Shown here: piece by piece, positions 36,178 through 44,532 of the stretch
How the letters are laid out: every line of letters starts with the position of its first letter
Numbering within the stretch: position 1 is the first letter of the stretch
Assembly: GCF_037023145.1 (NCBI RefSeq)
Contig: NZ_CP146091.1
Location: 124,001 to 188,000, forward strand
Source: Ralstonia sp. RRA
GTDB lineage: Bacteria; Pseudomonadota; Gammaproteobacteria; Burkholderiales; Burkholderiaceae
Reading direction: 5' to 3'
DNA: 64,000 bases
Notes under the pieces: model-generated
Database searches by the model: none
Seen by the model: only the letters and a program-made list of their open reading frames with translations
What the model was told of the DNA's origin: nothing
Translations under genes and position numbers: made by a program

Positions 36178-37131
36178 TCAATCGCGGTTGCGGATTTGCC
36201 CTTGCTCGACCGTGGCGGCACCCGCCTTGACCAGCGCGCCGATGGCGGCATCCAGCAGGTCCGTCATCGACTGGCTCGCAAAGAAGCGCGCCTGCAGGCC
36301 TGTCATCAGCGTGGTCTGCGTGAACCACGCGAACAACGCTGCGTGCGATAGCGCCTGCTGCTCCAGCAGCTTGAACTTCACCAGCACGCGAATGGCGTGC
36401 AGCGCATTGCGCTCGGGGTCGGCACGCAGATACGCGAGCCGCCCGAGCGATGCGTTGATGGCGGCGTTGACTTCAGTGAACGGCCTGCCATGTCCAGGGA
36501 TCACCACGCGCACATCGAGCTGTGCAATGCGCTCCAGGATTGCCTGCTGTTCCGCAAAGCCGCTTTCGCCCTCCAGCTCGGGAAAGATGATGCCGAAGCC
36601 ACGCTCCCACAGTGCATCGGCTGAGAGCAGCACGCGCGACTCCGGGCTGTAGAGGATGACGGCATTAGGATCATGCCCCGGCGCGCTGATGACCTGCCAG
36701 TCGAAGCCGCCCAGGTGCACGGTCATGCCGTCAGCCAAGCTTGCCTCGGCGTCGCTGTCGGGCAGTGTGAAGCGCGCGCATTCCTGGCCGGTGGGGCCAT
36801 AGCTGAGAGCGTCGGTGTCCCAGCGGCGCACATCGTCGACTTGTGCTGCGGGCACGCGGGTGTGGCAGTCGTACAGCGCTTGCAGCGCTGCGTTGCCGCC
36901 GCAGTGGTCGGAGTGCAGGTGCGTGTTCAGCAGGCGCCGCAGTGGCTTGCCTTGCAGCGCGTGCTGGACCAGCGCCACCGTTTGCGGTGCGTGCGTGAGG
37001 TAGCCAGAGTCGACCAGCGCGCAGCCGCCGTGCGCGTCGTCGTCGAAGAAGAGGATGTTGTTGGACGACAGCCAGCCGCGCTCGAACACGCGCATCGAAT
37101 CTGGGAGGGTGATGATGTCGTGTTCGGCCAT
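36178..37131 (-). CDS. MBL-fold metallo-hydrolase
   Basis: A 317-residue metallo-beta-lactamase-fold protein with the zinc motif HLHSDH at residues 71-76, the second histidine in SAPGHDPNAVI, the bridging aspartate in VLLSADALW and VVIPGHGRPF near residue 215. The C-terminal helical part (residues 230-317) is unassigned. Such enzymes hydrolyse thioesters, lactones or other small molecules; the substrate is unknown. It is the last of a minus-strand series (ybaK, DUF1289, MBL) downstream of the HMG-CoA lyase gene. Confidence 0.87.
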   Translation of the reverse strand: MAEHDIITLPDSMRVFERGWLSSNNILFFDDDAHGGCALVDSGYLTHAPQTVALVQHALQGKPLRRLLNTHLHSDHCGGNAALQALYDCHTRVPAAQVDDVRRWDTDALSYGPTGQECARFTLPDSDAEASLADGMTVHLGGFDWQVISAPGHDPNAVILYSPESRVLLSADALWERGFGIIFPELEGESGFAEQQAILERIAQLDVRVVIPGHGRPFTEVNAAINASLGRLAYLRADPERNALHAIRVLVKFKLLEQQALSHAALFAWFTQTTLMTGLQARFFASQSMTDLLDAAIGALVKAGAATVEQGQIRNRD

Positions 37132-37143
37132 GTTGGTGTGAGG

Positions 37144-37410
37144 TCAGGCGCGGGGCATATCGTTGAGCCAGGTACACGCGCGTTCAGGCAGCGTTTCCCA
37201 CACGGCAAGTCGCGCAGCGTCACTCATGGTGGACCACGCTGCGATCTCGTCGATCGTGCGCATGCAACCGAGGCACAGGCCACGCGCGTCATCCATCTTG
37301 CAAACGCTGATGCACGGCGACGTGACCGGCTGCGCGCGCTCGGCCTGCGCACGACTATTGCGCAGCTTGCCCAGCGAGAGCTTCAGTTGTGCGCGGGTGC
37401 AACTGTCCAT
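37144..37410 (-). CDS. DUF1289 small cysteine-motif protein
   Basis: An 88-residue protein with the DUF1289 signature SPCISVCKMDDARGLCLGCM: four cysteines in C-x3-C / C-x2-C spacing that look able to bind metal, followed by TIDEIAAWSTMSD. Function unknown. The start could be 37410 (used here) or six codons upstream, which would overlap ybaK by eight bases. The gap to the MBL gene is twelve bases, consistent with one transcript. Confidence 0.83.
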   Translation of the reverse strand: MDSCTRAQLKLSLGKLRNSRAQAERAQPVTSPCISVCKMDDARGLCLGCMRTIDEIAAWSTMSDAARLAVWETLPERACTWLNDMPRA

Positions 37411-37420
37411 CGATGTTCGA

Positions 37421-37921
37421 TCAATCACGCTGGGCGATGTCGGCCACAGGCGCGCCGGTCATCGCTTCCAACTCGGCCGGCGTGAGGTTGAACACCGCGT
37501 GCGGATGCCCCGCAGCGGCCCACACGCTGGCGTACTGGAACAGGTCCTGGTCAAGCAGCATGACCGGTTTGACCGCATGGCCGACCGGGCACACGCCGCC
37601 AATCGCATAACCCGTCTTCTCGCGCACGAACTTGGCGTCGGCCTTGGCCAGTGCGCCCACGTGCGCGGAAACCTTTGCCTCGTCGACACGATTGGTGCCG
37701 CTGGCAATCACCAGCACCGGCACGTCGTCTTTGGCACGGCGAAAGATGATCGACTTGGCAATCTCCGCCACGGAGCAGCCCAGGCCGGCGGCGGCTTCGG
37801 CAGACGTCTTGCCCGTGGCCGGCAGCATCACGATGGCTTTTTCGTAGCCGAGCGTGCGCAGGTGGTCGGCCACGCGCTGGGCAGATTCAGGCAGAGGGGC
37901 GTTCGTATCGGTAGCGGTCAT
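37421..37921 (-). CDS. YbaK/ProX-family aminoacyl-tRNA deacylase
   Basis: A 166-residue single-domain editing protein. The key lysine is in EIAKSIIFR, with TGYAIGGVCPVGHAVK carrying the GxxP loop, and the family-like C-terminal part around LFQYASVWAAAGHPHAVFNL. YbaK-type proteins remove wrongly attached amino acids from tRNA-Pro/Cys and similar tRNAs. No direct tie to the adjacent acyl-CoA genes is evident beyond sharing the strand. Confidence 0.85.
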   Translation of the reverse strand: MTATDTNAPLPESAQRVADHLRTLGYEKAIVMLPATGKTSAEAAAGLGCSVAEIAKSIIFRRAKDDVPVLVIASGTNRVDEAKVSAHVGALAKADAKFVREKTGYAIGGVCPVGHAVKPVMLLDQDLFQYASVWAAAGHPHAVFNLTPAELEAMTGAPVADIAQRD

Positions 37922-37942
37922 CGTCGTTGTTCTTTTGTTGGT

Positions 37943-38872
37943 TCAGATACAGGCCTGGGCGATCTGGTCCTGCAGCTTGAGCAGCAGTGCGCGGCCCGCG
38001 CGCGAAGCGGTCGGGCGGCCAATCGCTTGCGAGATGAAATCCCCCGCCAGCACGACCTTATCCAGATCGATGCCGGTGCGGATACCGAGGCCATGCAACA
38101 GGTACAGCACGTCTTCGGTCGCCACGTTGCCGGTCGCGCCCTTGGCGTACGGGCAGCCGCCCAGCCCCGCCACCGATGCGTGGAAGATGTGGATGCCGAC
38201 TTCCAGGCTGGCGAGGATGTTCGCTAGCGCCTGGCCATACGTGTCGTGGAAGTGACCGGAGAGTCGATCGATCGGGAACGTTGCCGCAGCGGCCTCCATC
38301 ACGCTCTTCACGCGCCCTGCGGTGCCCACGCCGATGGTGTCGGCAATGTCGATCTCGTCGCAGCCGAGATCGGCCATACGCTTGATCACGTCGACCACGG
38401 CTGACACCGGCACCTCACCCTGATATGGGCAGCCCAGCGAGCACGAGATCGACCCGCGCACGCGGATGCCCGCATCCTTGGTAGCCTTGGCCACCGGCAC
38501 GAAGCGCTCGATCGATTCGGCAATCGAGCAGTTGATGTTCTTCTGCGCAAACGCCTCACTGGCCGCGCTGAAGATCACGATCTCATCCGCACCTGCGGCG
38601 GCTGCGGCCTCGAAGCCCTTCATGTTGGGCGTGAGCACCGAATACAGCGTGCCCGGCCGGCGCTGGATACGCGCCATCACGTCTGCGCCGTCGGCCATCG
38701 CCGGCACCCACTTGGGCGACACGAACGACGCGGCTTCCACGTTGACGAAACCGGCGTCTGACAGGCGGTTCACCAGTTCGACCTTGGTGTCGGTGGAGAC
38801 CGGCGCCTTCTCGTTCTGCAGACCGTCGCGCGGGCCGACTTCGACCACCTTCACAAAATGCGGATAGCTCAT
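37943..38872 (-). CDS. mvaB: Hydroxymethylglutaryl-CoA lyase
   Basis: A 309-residue enzyme splitting HMG-CoA to acetoacetate and acetyl-CoA, the last step of leucine degradation (LiuE). VVEVGPRDGLQNEK at residues 8-21 has the catalytic Arg-Asp pair, and GGCPYAKGATGNVATEDVLY has the signature active-site cysteine loop. ISCSLGCPYQGEV and HFHDTYGQALANI hold the metal ligands. The ATG at 38872 lies one base after the 2-hydroxyacid dehydrogenase gene, so the two are coupled. Confidence 0.93.
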   Translation of the reverse strand: MSYPHFVKVVEVGPRDGLQNEKAPVSTDTKVELVNRLSDAGFVNVEAASFVSPKWVPAMADGADVMARIQRRPGTLYSVLTPNMKGFEAAAAAGADEIVIFSAASEAFAQKNINCSIAESIERFVPVAKATKDAGIRVRGSISCSLGCPYQGEVPVSAVVDVIKRMADLGCDEIDIADTIGVGTAGRVKSVMEAAAATFPIDRLSGHFHDTYGQALANILASLEVGIHIFHASVAGLGGCPYAKGATGNVATEDVLYLLHGLGIRTGIDLDKVVLAGDFISQAIGRPTASRAGRALLLKLQDQIAQACI

Positions 38873-38873
38873 C

Positions 38874-39815
38874 TCAGTAACCTCGTTGCAGATCGACGAT
38901 GCCGGCGATCGGTTCGCCGGCTTCCAGTGCGCGGATCTTGCGCGCGATCTGGGCAATGCTCACCTCGCGCAGCGTCAGCGCCGAAATGTGCGGCGTGATG
39001 TGGATGCGCGGTTCGGTCCAGAACGGGTGATCGGCGGGCAGCGGCTCCTTGCGGAACACGTCGAGCGCGGCGCCGGCAATCTGTCCGCTGCGCACAGCAG
39101 CCAATAGATCGTCTTCCACCACGTGCTTGCCGCGCGCCACGTTGACGAGGAACGCGCCCGGCGCAAGTTGCGCGAGCAGCTTGGCGTCGATCACGTTCTC
39201 GGTGTCGGCGGTGAGCGGCAGCACGTTCACCAGCACACGGGTGCCGGATAGGAATTCCGGCAGTGCATCGGTGCCGGCGCGGCAGTCGATGCCTTCGATG
39301 CTCTTGGCCGAACGGCTCCACCCGCGCACCGGAAAGCCGAAGCCCGCCAGCGTCTTGGCGATGTGCGTACCCAGCACGCCCAGCCCCAGCACGCCGACGA
39401 CAAACTCGTCGCGATTGAACGGCTTGAGGAAGCGCCACATCTTGGCTTGCTGCTGGCGCTCGTATTCGTCGAGCCGGCGGAAGAAGCGCAGCACGGCGTG
39501 CGTGACGTACTCGCCCATCTGCGCAGCCATGCCGGCGTCGTCCAGGCGCACGATCGGCAGGCCTTCGGGAATGGCATCGGGCGACTGTGCACGCAAGCCG
39601 AGGATGGCATCGACACCCGCGCCCAGGTTGAACACCGCGCGCAAATCCGTGCGCCCGCGCAGCATGTCAGCGGGAGGCTGCCAGACCACGGCGTAGTCGG
39701 CGTCCTGCGCCGCGCCTTGTTCCCACACCGACAGCCGTGCATCAGGCAGCGCCTGCGCAAAACCATCGAGCCAGGGTTGGGGCTTGCCGTCGGGCGTGTA
39801 GATCTGGATGTGCAT
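38874..39815 (-). CDS. NAD(P)-dependent 2-hydroxyacid dehydrogenase (GhrA-like)
   Basis: A 313-residue enzyme of the glyoxylate/hydroxypyruvate reductase A group: GVLGLGVLGTHIAKTLAGFG for the nucleotide site, NVARGKHVVEDDLL for the catalytic arginine region and HITPHISALTLR for the catalytic histidine. GhrA reduces glyoxylate and hydroxypyruvate. It is cotranscribed with mvaB, and the 16-base palindrome just upstream matches the LiuR-type site, so it looks like a member of the leucine regulon. The link to glyoxylate metabolism and AceK is suggestive. Confidence 0.87.
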   Translation of the reverse strand: MHIQIYTPDGKPQPWLDGFAQALPDARLSVWEQGAAQDADYAVVWQPPADMLRGRTDLRAVFNLGAGVDAILGLRAQSPDAIPEGLPIVRLDDAGMAAQMGEYVTHAVLRFFRRLDEYERQQQAKMWRFLKPFNRDEFVVGVLGLGVLGTHIAKTLAGFGFPVRGWSRSAKSIEGIDCRAGTDALPEFLSGTRVLVNVLPLTADTENVIDAKLLAQLAPGAFLVNVARGKHVVEDDLLAAVRSGQIAGAALDVFRKEPLPADHPFWTEPRIHITPHISALTLREVSIAQIARKIRALEAGEPIAGIVDLQRGY

Positions 39816-39839
39816 GTGGGGCGACTTCGGAGTGCGTGG

Positions 39840-39855
39840 TTGACGTATACGTCAA
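39840..39855 (-). promoter_or_regulatory. LiuR-type palindrome upstream of the 2-hydroxyacid dehydrogenase/mvaB unit
   Basis: TTGACGTATACGTCAA is a perfect 16-base palindrome 25 bases upstream of the start codon at 39815. It fits the TTKACGTNNACGTMAA pattern also seen upstream of ivd and of the MBL gene beside liuR, so the same MerR-family regulator probably binds all three. Confidence 0.65.
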
Positions 39856-39864
39856 GCAGTGTAG

Positions 39865-39896
39865 CAGGGGCCGCCGACGTGCGCGGTGGCCCCCTG
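39865..39896 (-). terminator. Possible hairpin after mccA
   Basis: CAGGGGCC and GGCCCCCTG form an 8-base stem around a 15-base loop, just past the mccA stop codon. No T run follows, so it would be a weak or rho-assisted terminator; it also lies immediately before the LiuR-type site of the next gene. Confidence 0.4.
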
Positions 39897-39901
39897 TGAC
39901 G

Positions 39902-41926
39902 TCACTCCGCCGGCTTGAACGCCAGCAGCTGCACGCCCTCCGTCACCTGATCCCCCACGCCATACAGCACGGACTCGACTACTCCGTCCGCCGGGGCGGT
40001 GAGCGTGTGCTCCATCTTCATGGCTTCCATGACGACGAGCGGCGCGCCTTTGGTGACGCTCTGCCCCGGCGTGGCGAGCACGGCGATGACCTTGCCGGGC
40101 ATCGGTGCGGTCAGCTTGCCGCCTTCGTCGTCGGCCTCACCGGCGTGGGCGAGGGGGTCGTGGCGCTCCAGCGTCCAGTGTGCGCCGCCGGTGAAGACGT
40201 GGAAGGCGTCGCCGTCGGCGTGCACTTGCCCCGTCGCCTTGTGCGAGCCGAGCATGACGGTGAAGGTCTCGCCATGGCGCTGCGAGGTGAAGGGGGCTTC
40301 GTTGCCGTTGGTCTTCAGGCGCGAGCCGTCGCGGCCGTAGACGAGCGTGGCGTCGATTGCATGTTCGCCGTGCGTGAACGTCAGCGTGCGTTCCGCCGCG
40401 CTGTTCAGGCGCCAGCCGCTGCCGCGTGCCCACGGTGAATGCGGATCACGCGTATCCGTGCGCAGGCTGCGTGCCTCCCGTGCCAGCAGCGCAGCAACGG
40501 CCAGAGCGATGGCGTCTTGCGGCACTTCGGGCGCGGCGGGGAACAGCGTGTCGTGGTTGCGCGCGATCAGGCCCGTGTCCAGGTCCGCCGTCGCGAACGG
40601 CTTCGATGCCACGAGGCGACGCAGGAACGCTACGTTGGATGACAGCCCGACCAAATGGAAGCTGCCCAGCGCTTGCAGCATGCGCGCGAGCGCTTCTTCG
40701 CGGTCGCGGCCCCAGACGATCAGCTTGGCGATCATCGGGTCGTAGTAGGGGCTGATGGCATCACCTTCGCGTACACCGGCGTCGATGCGAATGGCTGCCG
40801 GTTCGCCATTGGCTTGCGCGCCGACGGTGAACTCCACCGCCGTGGGCGTGCGCAGCACCTTCAGCGTGCCGATGGAGGGCAGGAAATCGCGGTCCGGGTT
40901 CTCTGCGTAGATACGCGCTTCGAGCGCATGGCCGTGGATGTGCAATTCGTCCTGCGAGCGCGGCAGCGGTTCGCCGGACGCCACGCGCAATTGCCATTCG
41001 ACGAGGTCTTCGCCCGTGATCATTTCGGTGACGGGGTGCTCGACCTGCAAGCGCGTGTTCATCTCCATGAAGTAGAACGTGCCGTCTTCATCGACGATGA
41101 ACTCGACGGTGCCGGCGCCGACGTAGCCCACGGCGCGCGCGGCCGCCACGGCGGCTTCGCCCATCGCGCGGCGGCGGTCCAGCGTCATGCCGGGGGCCGG
41201 GGCTTCTTCCAGCACCTTCTGGTGACGGCGCTGCACGGAGCAGTCGCGCTCGAACAGGTAGACGGCATCGCCAAAGCTGTCGGCGAAGACCTGGATTTCG
41301 ATGTGGCGCGGGCGCGTGAGGTACTTCTCGATCAGTACGCGGTCATCGCCAAAACTGCTAGAGGCTTCGCGCTTGACAGAGGCGAGCGAGGCTTCGAACG
41401 CATCGCTCGATTCCACCACGCGCATGCCCTTGCCGCCGCCGCCTGCGCTGGCCTTGATGAGGACGGGGTAGCCGATGCGGTCGGCTTGCGTGCGCAGGAA
41501 GGCGGCGTCCTGGTTGTCGCCGTGGTAGCCGGGGACGAGCGGCACGCCGGCCTTTTCCATCAGCGCCTTGGCCGCGCTCTTACTGCCCATCGCTTCGATG
41601 GCCGAGGCCGGCGGGCCGACGAAGATGATGCCGGCTTCTGCGCAGGCTTTGGCGAAGGCTTCGTTTTCCGAGAGGAAGCCGTAGCCGGGGTGGACGGCCT
41701 GCGCGCCGGTGGCGCGGGCGGCTTCGAGGATGCGGTCGGCGCGCAGGTAGCTGTCGCGGGCGGCGGGTTCGCCGATGTGGATCGCTTCGTCGCAAGCCGC
41801 GACGTGGCGGGCGTTGGCGTCGGCATCCGAATAGACCGCGACGGTGCGGATGCCCAGCTTGCGGCAGGTGGCGGCGACTCGGCAGGCGATTTCGCCTCGG
41901 TTGGCGATGAGGAGTTTGGTGATCAT
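39902..41926 (-). CDS. mccA: Methylcrotonyl-CoA carboxylase alpha subunit
   Basis: A 674-residue biotin carboxylase plus biotin carrier (LiuD). Biotin carboxylase motifs: LIANRGEIACRVAATCRKLG, KASAGGGGKGMRVV, YFMEMNTRLQVEHPVTEM; biotin site VVMEAMKMEHT with Lys637. It carboxylates biotin for 3-methylcrotonyl-CoA carboxylation in leucine breakdown. The ATG at 41926 gives MITKLLIANRGE, the normal start. The gene is separated from the beta subunit gene by 3.6 kb, bioB and an inverted-repeat element, which is unlike compact liu operons. Confidence 0.93.
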   Translation of the reverse strand: MITKLLIANRGEIACRVAATCRKLGIRTVAVYSDADANARHVAACDEAIHIGEPAARDSYLRADRILEAARATGAQAVHPGYGFLSENEAFAKACAEAGIIFVGPPASAIEAMGSKSAAKALMEKAGVPLVPGYHGDNQDAAFLRTQADRIGYPVLIKASAGGGGKGMRVVESSDAFEASLASVKREASSSFGDDRVLIEKYLTRPRHIEIQVFADSFGDAVYLFERDCSVQRRHQKVLEEAPAPGMTLDRRRAMGEAAVAAARAVGYVGAGTVEFIVDEDGTFYFMEMNTRLQVEHPVTEMITGEDLVEWQLRVASGEPLPRSQDELHIHGHALEARIYAENPDRDFLPSIGTLKVLRTPTAVEFTVGAQANGEPAAIRIDAGVREGDAISPYYDPMIAKLIVWGRDREEALARMLQALGSFHLVGLSSNVAFLRRLVASKPFATADLDTGLIARNHDTLFPAAPEVPQDAIALAVAALLAREARSLRTDTRDPHSPWARGSGWRLNSAAERTLTFTHGEHAIDATLVYGRDGSRLKTNGNEAPFTSQRHGETFTVMLGSHKATGQVHADGDAFHVFTGGAHWTLERHDPLAHAGEADDEGGKLTAPMPGKVIAVLATPGQSVTKGAPLVVMEAMKMEHTLTAPADGVVESVLYGVGDQVTEGVQLLAFKPAE

Positions 41927-41979
41927 TTGGTGTTTGTCTCCAGTGTTCTGCGTCTTTTGCACTTGTGGTGCATCTGCTG

Positions 41980-42562
41980 TTTCATCCCCTGCCGGGGCTG
42001 ACTCACTTTCTTTGTCTTGCCAAAGAAAGTAAGCAAAGAAAGGCGCGCCCGAGATGGCGACCCCCTCCTTGAATTTGTGTAACCGGGCGGAGAACGGGAA
42101 AACTCGCTTCGCTCAGACAGTTCCCGTTCTTTTTTCCGCCCGCTTACACAAATTCAAGGCGCCATCTAGGGCAGGAACGTCAACGGCCAAACCGTTGGTG
42201 TGCGTGCTCCGTCAGGCTCTTGTTTGCTGCTGTTTGCTGTTTGCTGTTTGCTGTTTGCTGTTTGCTGCTTCGCTTCGCCCGCGATCCCCGACTGCTTTTG
42301 CCGGCTTAGCTTTGCGTCTTGCTGCGTACCCACTACTGCGTTTGTGCTCCGATGGTGTGGCCGTACCCTGCCCTAGATGGCGCCTTGAATTTCTGTTGCA
42401 GGGAGGAAAAAGGAAGGGAAACTGTTTGAGCGAAGCGAGTTTTTCCCTTCCCCTCCCTGCGACATAAATTCAAGGAGTCTTTCGCCATCTCGGGCGCGCC
42501 TTTCTTTGCTTACTTTCTTTGGCAAGACAAAGAAAGTGAGTCGGCCCCGGCAGGGGGCGAAA
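41980..42562. repeat. Inverted-repeat element, copy A (583 bp)
   Basis: A non-coding element bounded by 81-base terminal inverted repeats (41980-42060 and 42482-42562; three mismatches). Each terminus contains its own hairpin (ACTTTCTTTG, six-base loop, CAAAGAAAGT). Inside follow a large hairpin at 42067-42159 (arms CCTTGAATTTGTGTAA / TTACACAAATTCAAGG), an inner inverted pair CGCCATCTAGGGCAG (42160-42174, 42368-42382), a variable core with a heptamer repeat, and a second hairpin at 42383-42475. No transposase and no convincing ORF. A near-identical second copy is at 52522-53043. It fills most of the mccA-bioB gap. Confidence 0.9.
42231..42265 (+). repeat. Five tandem TGTTTGC heptamers in the core of copy A
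   Basis: Five perfect TGTTTGC units are contiguous, with one more detached unit at 42221-42227. Copy B of the element lacks this expansion, so it arose inside the element after the copies diverged, probably by replication slippage. Confidence 0.85.
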
Positions 42563-42612
42563 GGGAGGCAGACCACCAACACAAAAACAAAAACCGGCCC
42601 CCACAAAACCCA

Positions 42613-43695
42613 TCAATCAGCCGGCGTAATGTCGATATGGCAATGCGACGAATGCGAGTGCGCAGCATCAGCGCTCTGATGCATGTGATCCTGCACCTCA
42701 ACCCGCATCCCCAACCGCGCCAGCAGCTTGCGATCCGCATCCGCCTCAGGGTTCTCGGTAGTCAGCAGCTTCTCGCCATAGAAGATCGAATTCGCGCCCG
42801 CCATAAAGCACAGCGCCTGCAACGCATCATCCATCGCCTCGCGGCCAGCGGAAAGTCGCACCATCGCCTTGGGCATCGTGATCCGCGCCACGGCAATCGT
42901 GCGCACGAAATCGAACGGATCCAGCTCTTCGTTGCCCGCCAGCGGCGTCCCTTCCACCTTCACAAGATTGTTGATCGGCACCGAATCCGGATACGGCTCC
43001 ATGTTCGCCAGCTCGGCAATCAGGCCAGCACGCTCGTGCACCGATTCCCCCAGCCCGACGATGCCGCCGCAGCACACGTTGATGCCCGCATCACGCACAT
43101 GCTCCAGCGTGTCGAGCCGATCCTGATACGTGCGCGTGGTGATGATCTCGCCGTAGAACTCCGGCGCGGTATCGAGGTTGTGGTTGTAGTAATCCAGCCC
43201 GGCGTCCTTCAGTTGCGCAGCCTGTTCCTGCTTGAGCATGCCCAGCGTCACGCAGGTCTCCAGCCCCATCGCCTTCACACCACGCACCATGTCGGCCACG
43301 GCATCGAGCTGATGCGGCTTCGGGTTGCGCCATGCAGCGCCCATGCAGAAGCGGCTCGCACCGTTTTGCTTGGCGCGCGATGCGGCTTCCAGCACTTCGT
43401 CGATCGGCATCAGCTTTTCGGCCTCAACGCCAGTGTCGTAGCGCGCCGATTGCGGGCAGTACGAGCAATCCTCCGGGCAGCCGCCGGTCTTGATCGACAG
43501 CAGCGTCGAGAGCTGCACCGCATTCGCATCAAAGTTGGCGCGGTGCACCTGCTGCGCCTGGAACAGCAGGTCGTTGAACGGCAGCGCGAACAGCGCTTCG
43601 ATGGCTTCGCGGCTCCAGCGTGCATCGGGGGCCTGGCCGGGCGTGACGGGCACCTTGGCGGCGTTCGGAACGAAGTTGAGCGGAGTGGGTTGCAT
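42613..43695 (-). CDS. bioB: Biotin synthase
   Basis: A 360-residue radical-SAM enzyme inserting sulfur into dethiobiotin. The cluster motif is [17 protein letters not shown] (C-x3-C-x2-C), followed by [34 protein letters not shown] and [14 protein letters not shown]. The ATG at 43695 follows AAGGAAG. No other bio gene is near; it lies among methylcrotonyl-CoA carboxylase genes, whose enzyme needs biotin. The C-terminal tail is histidine-rich ([18 protein letters not shown]). Confidence 0.95.
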   Translation of the reverse strand: MQPTPLNFVPNAAKVPVTPGQAPDARWSREAIEALFALPFNDLLFQAQQVHRANFDANAVQLSTLLSIKTGGCPEDCSYCPQSARYDTGVEAEKLMPIDEVLEAASRAKQNGASRFCMGAAWRNPKPHQLDAVADMVRGVKAMGLETCVTLGMLKQEQAAQLKDAGLDYYNHNLDTAPEFYGEIITTRTYQDRLDTLEHVRDAGINVCCGGIVGLGESVHERAGLIAELANMEPYPDSVPINNLVKVEGTPLAGNEELDPFDFVRTIAVARITMPKAMVRLSAGREAMDDALQALCFMAGANSIFYGEKLLTTENPEADADRKLLARLGMRVEVQDHMHQSADAAHSHSSHCHIDITPAD

Positions 43696-43737
43696 GAGGA
43701 CTTCCTTCAAGTAATGCGTGGTTTCTAGTTATGCGGG

Positions 43738-44532
43738 TCAGGCCGGCAGCAGCCAGTTCGGCTTGCGCTTGCCCAGGAAACTTTGCACGCCTTCGCGGCC
43801 TTCTTCCGAAGCGCGGATGGCGGCGATGCGTTCAGCGGTATCCGCCAGCAGCGCGTCGTTGACGGCGGCGCCGGACACTTCACGCACGAGGCGCTTGCTC
43901 TCGCGCACGGCGTTCGGGCTGTTGGCGACGAGTGCGGCGGTGATGTCGTTCACCTTGGTGTCGAGCGTGTCAGCACTCACCAGTTCGTGCACGAGGCCCA
44001 GGCGATGCGCCTCGGCAGCAGAGAACCGCTCGGCGGTGATGAAGTAGCGGCGCGAAGCCTGCTCGCCCAGCGCGCGGATCACGTACGGGCTGATGGTGGC
44101 CGGAATCAGCCCGAGCTTGGCTTCCGACAGGCAGAAGTTGGCCGTGTCCACGGCGACGACGATGTCGCACGCAGCGACCAGGCCGACGCCGCCGGCATAC
44201 GTGTCGCCTTGCACACGCGCGATCACGGGCTTGGGGCAGGTGTAGATGGCGCGCAGCATTTCGGCCAGGCGCAGCGCATCGGCGCGGTTCTCGTCATCCG
44301 AGTAACCGGCCATCTTTTTCATCCAGTTCAGGTCGGCACCGGCGCAGAAGGCCGGGCCGTTGCCCGACAGGACGATGGCGCGCACGCTGGGCTCATCGCT
44401 GAGTGCACGGAATGCACCGGTCAGCTCGGCGATGACGGTCTCGTTGAAAGCGTTGCGCACATCCGGCCGGTTGAGCGTGAGCGTAGCAACGGCGCCGTGC
44501 TGGGCGAAGGCGAGGGTCTCGAAAGCGTTCAT
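43738..44532 (-). CDS. liuC: Methylglutaconyl-CoA hydratase
   Basis: A 264-residue crotonase-fold enzyme: GNGPAFCAGADLNWMKKMAG and VQGDTYAGGVGLVAACDIVV form the oxyanion hole, and LSEAKLGLIPATISPYVIRA carries the acid. The DLNWMKKM segment is typical of LiuC rather than general enoyl-CoA hydratases. It hydrates 3-methylglutaconyl-CoA to HMG-CoA. Its ATG overlaps the stop of the upstream hydrolase gene by four bases. Confidence 0.9.
   Translation of the reverse strand: MNAFETLAFAQHGAVATLTLNRPDVRNAFNETVIAELTGAFRALSDEPSVRAIVLSGNGPAFCAGADLNWMKKMAGYSDDENRADALRLAEMLRAIYTCPKPVIARVQGDTYAGGVGLVAACDIVVAVDTANFCLSEAKLGLIPATISPYVIRALGEQASRRYFITAERFSAAEAHRLGLVHELVSADTLDTKVNDITAALVANSPNAVRESKRLVREVSGAAVNDALLADTAERIAAIRASEEGREGVQSFLGKRKPNWLLPA

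Noticed and set aside
42231..42265. Heptamer tract as a CRISPR array
   Set aside because: The units are contiguous without spacers and far too short.
42054..42467. Short open frames inside the palindromic elements (also near 52596-53129)
   Set aside because: They run through hairpin arms and the heptamer tract, and their ends differ between the two copies, so they look like chance frames in non-coding DNA.
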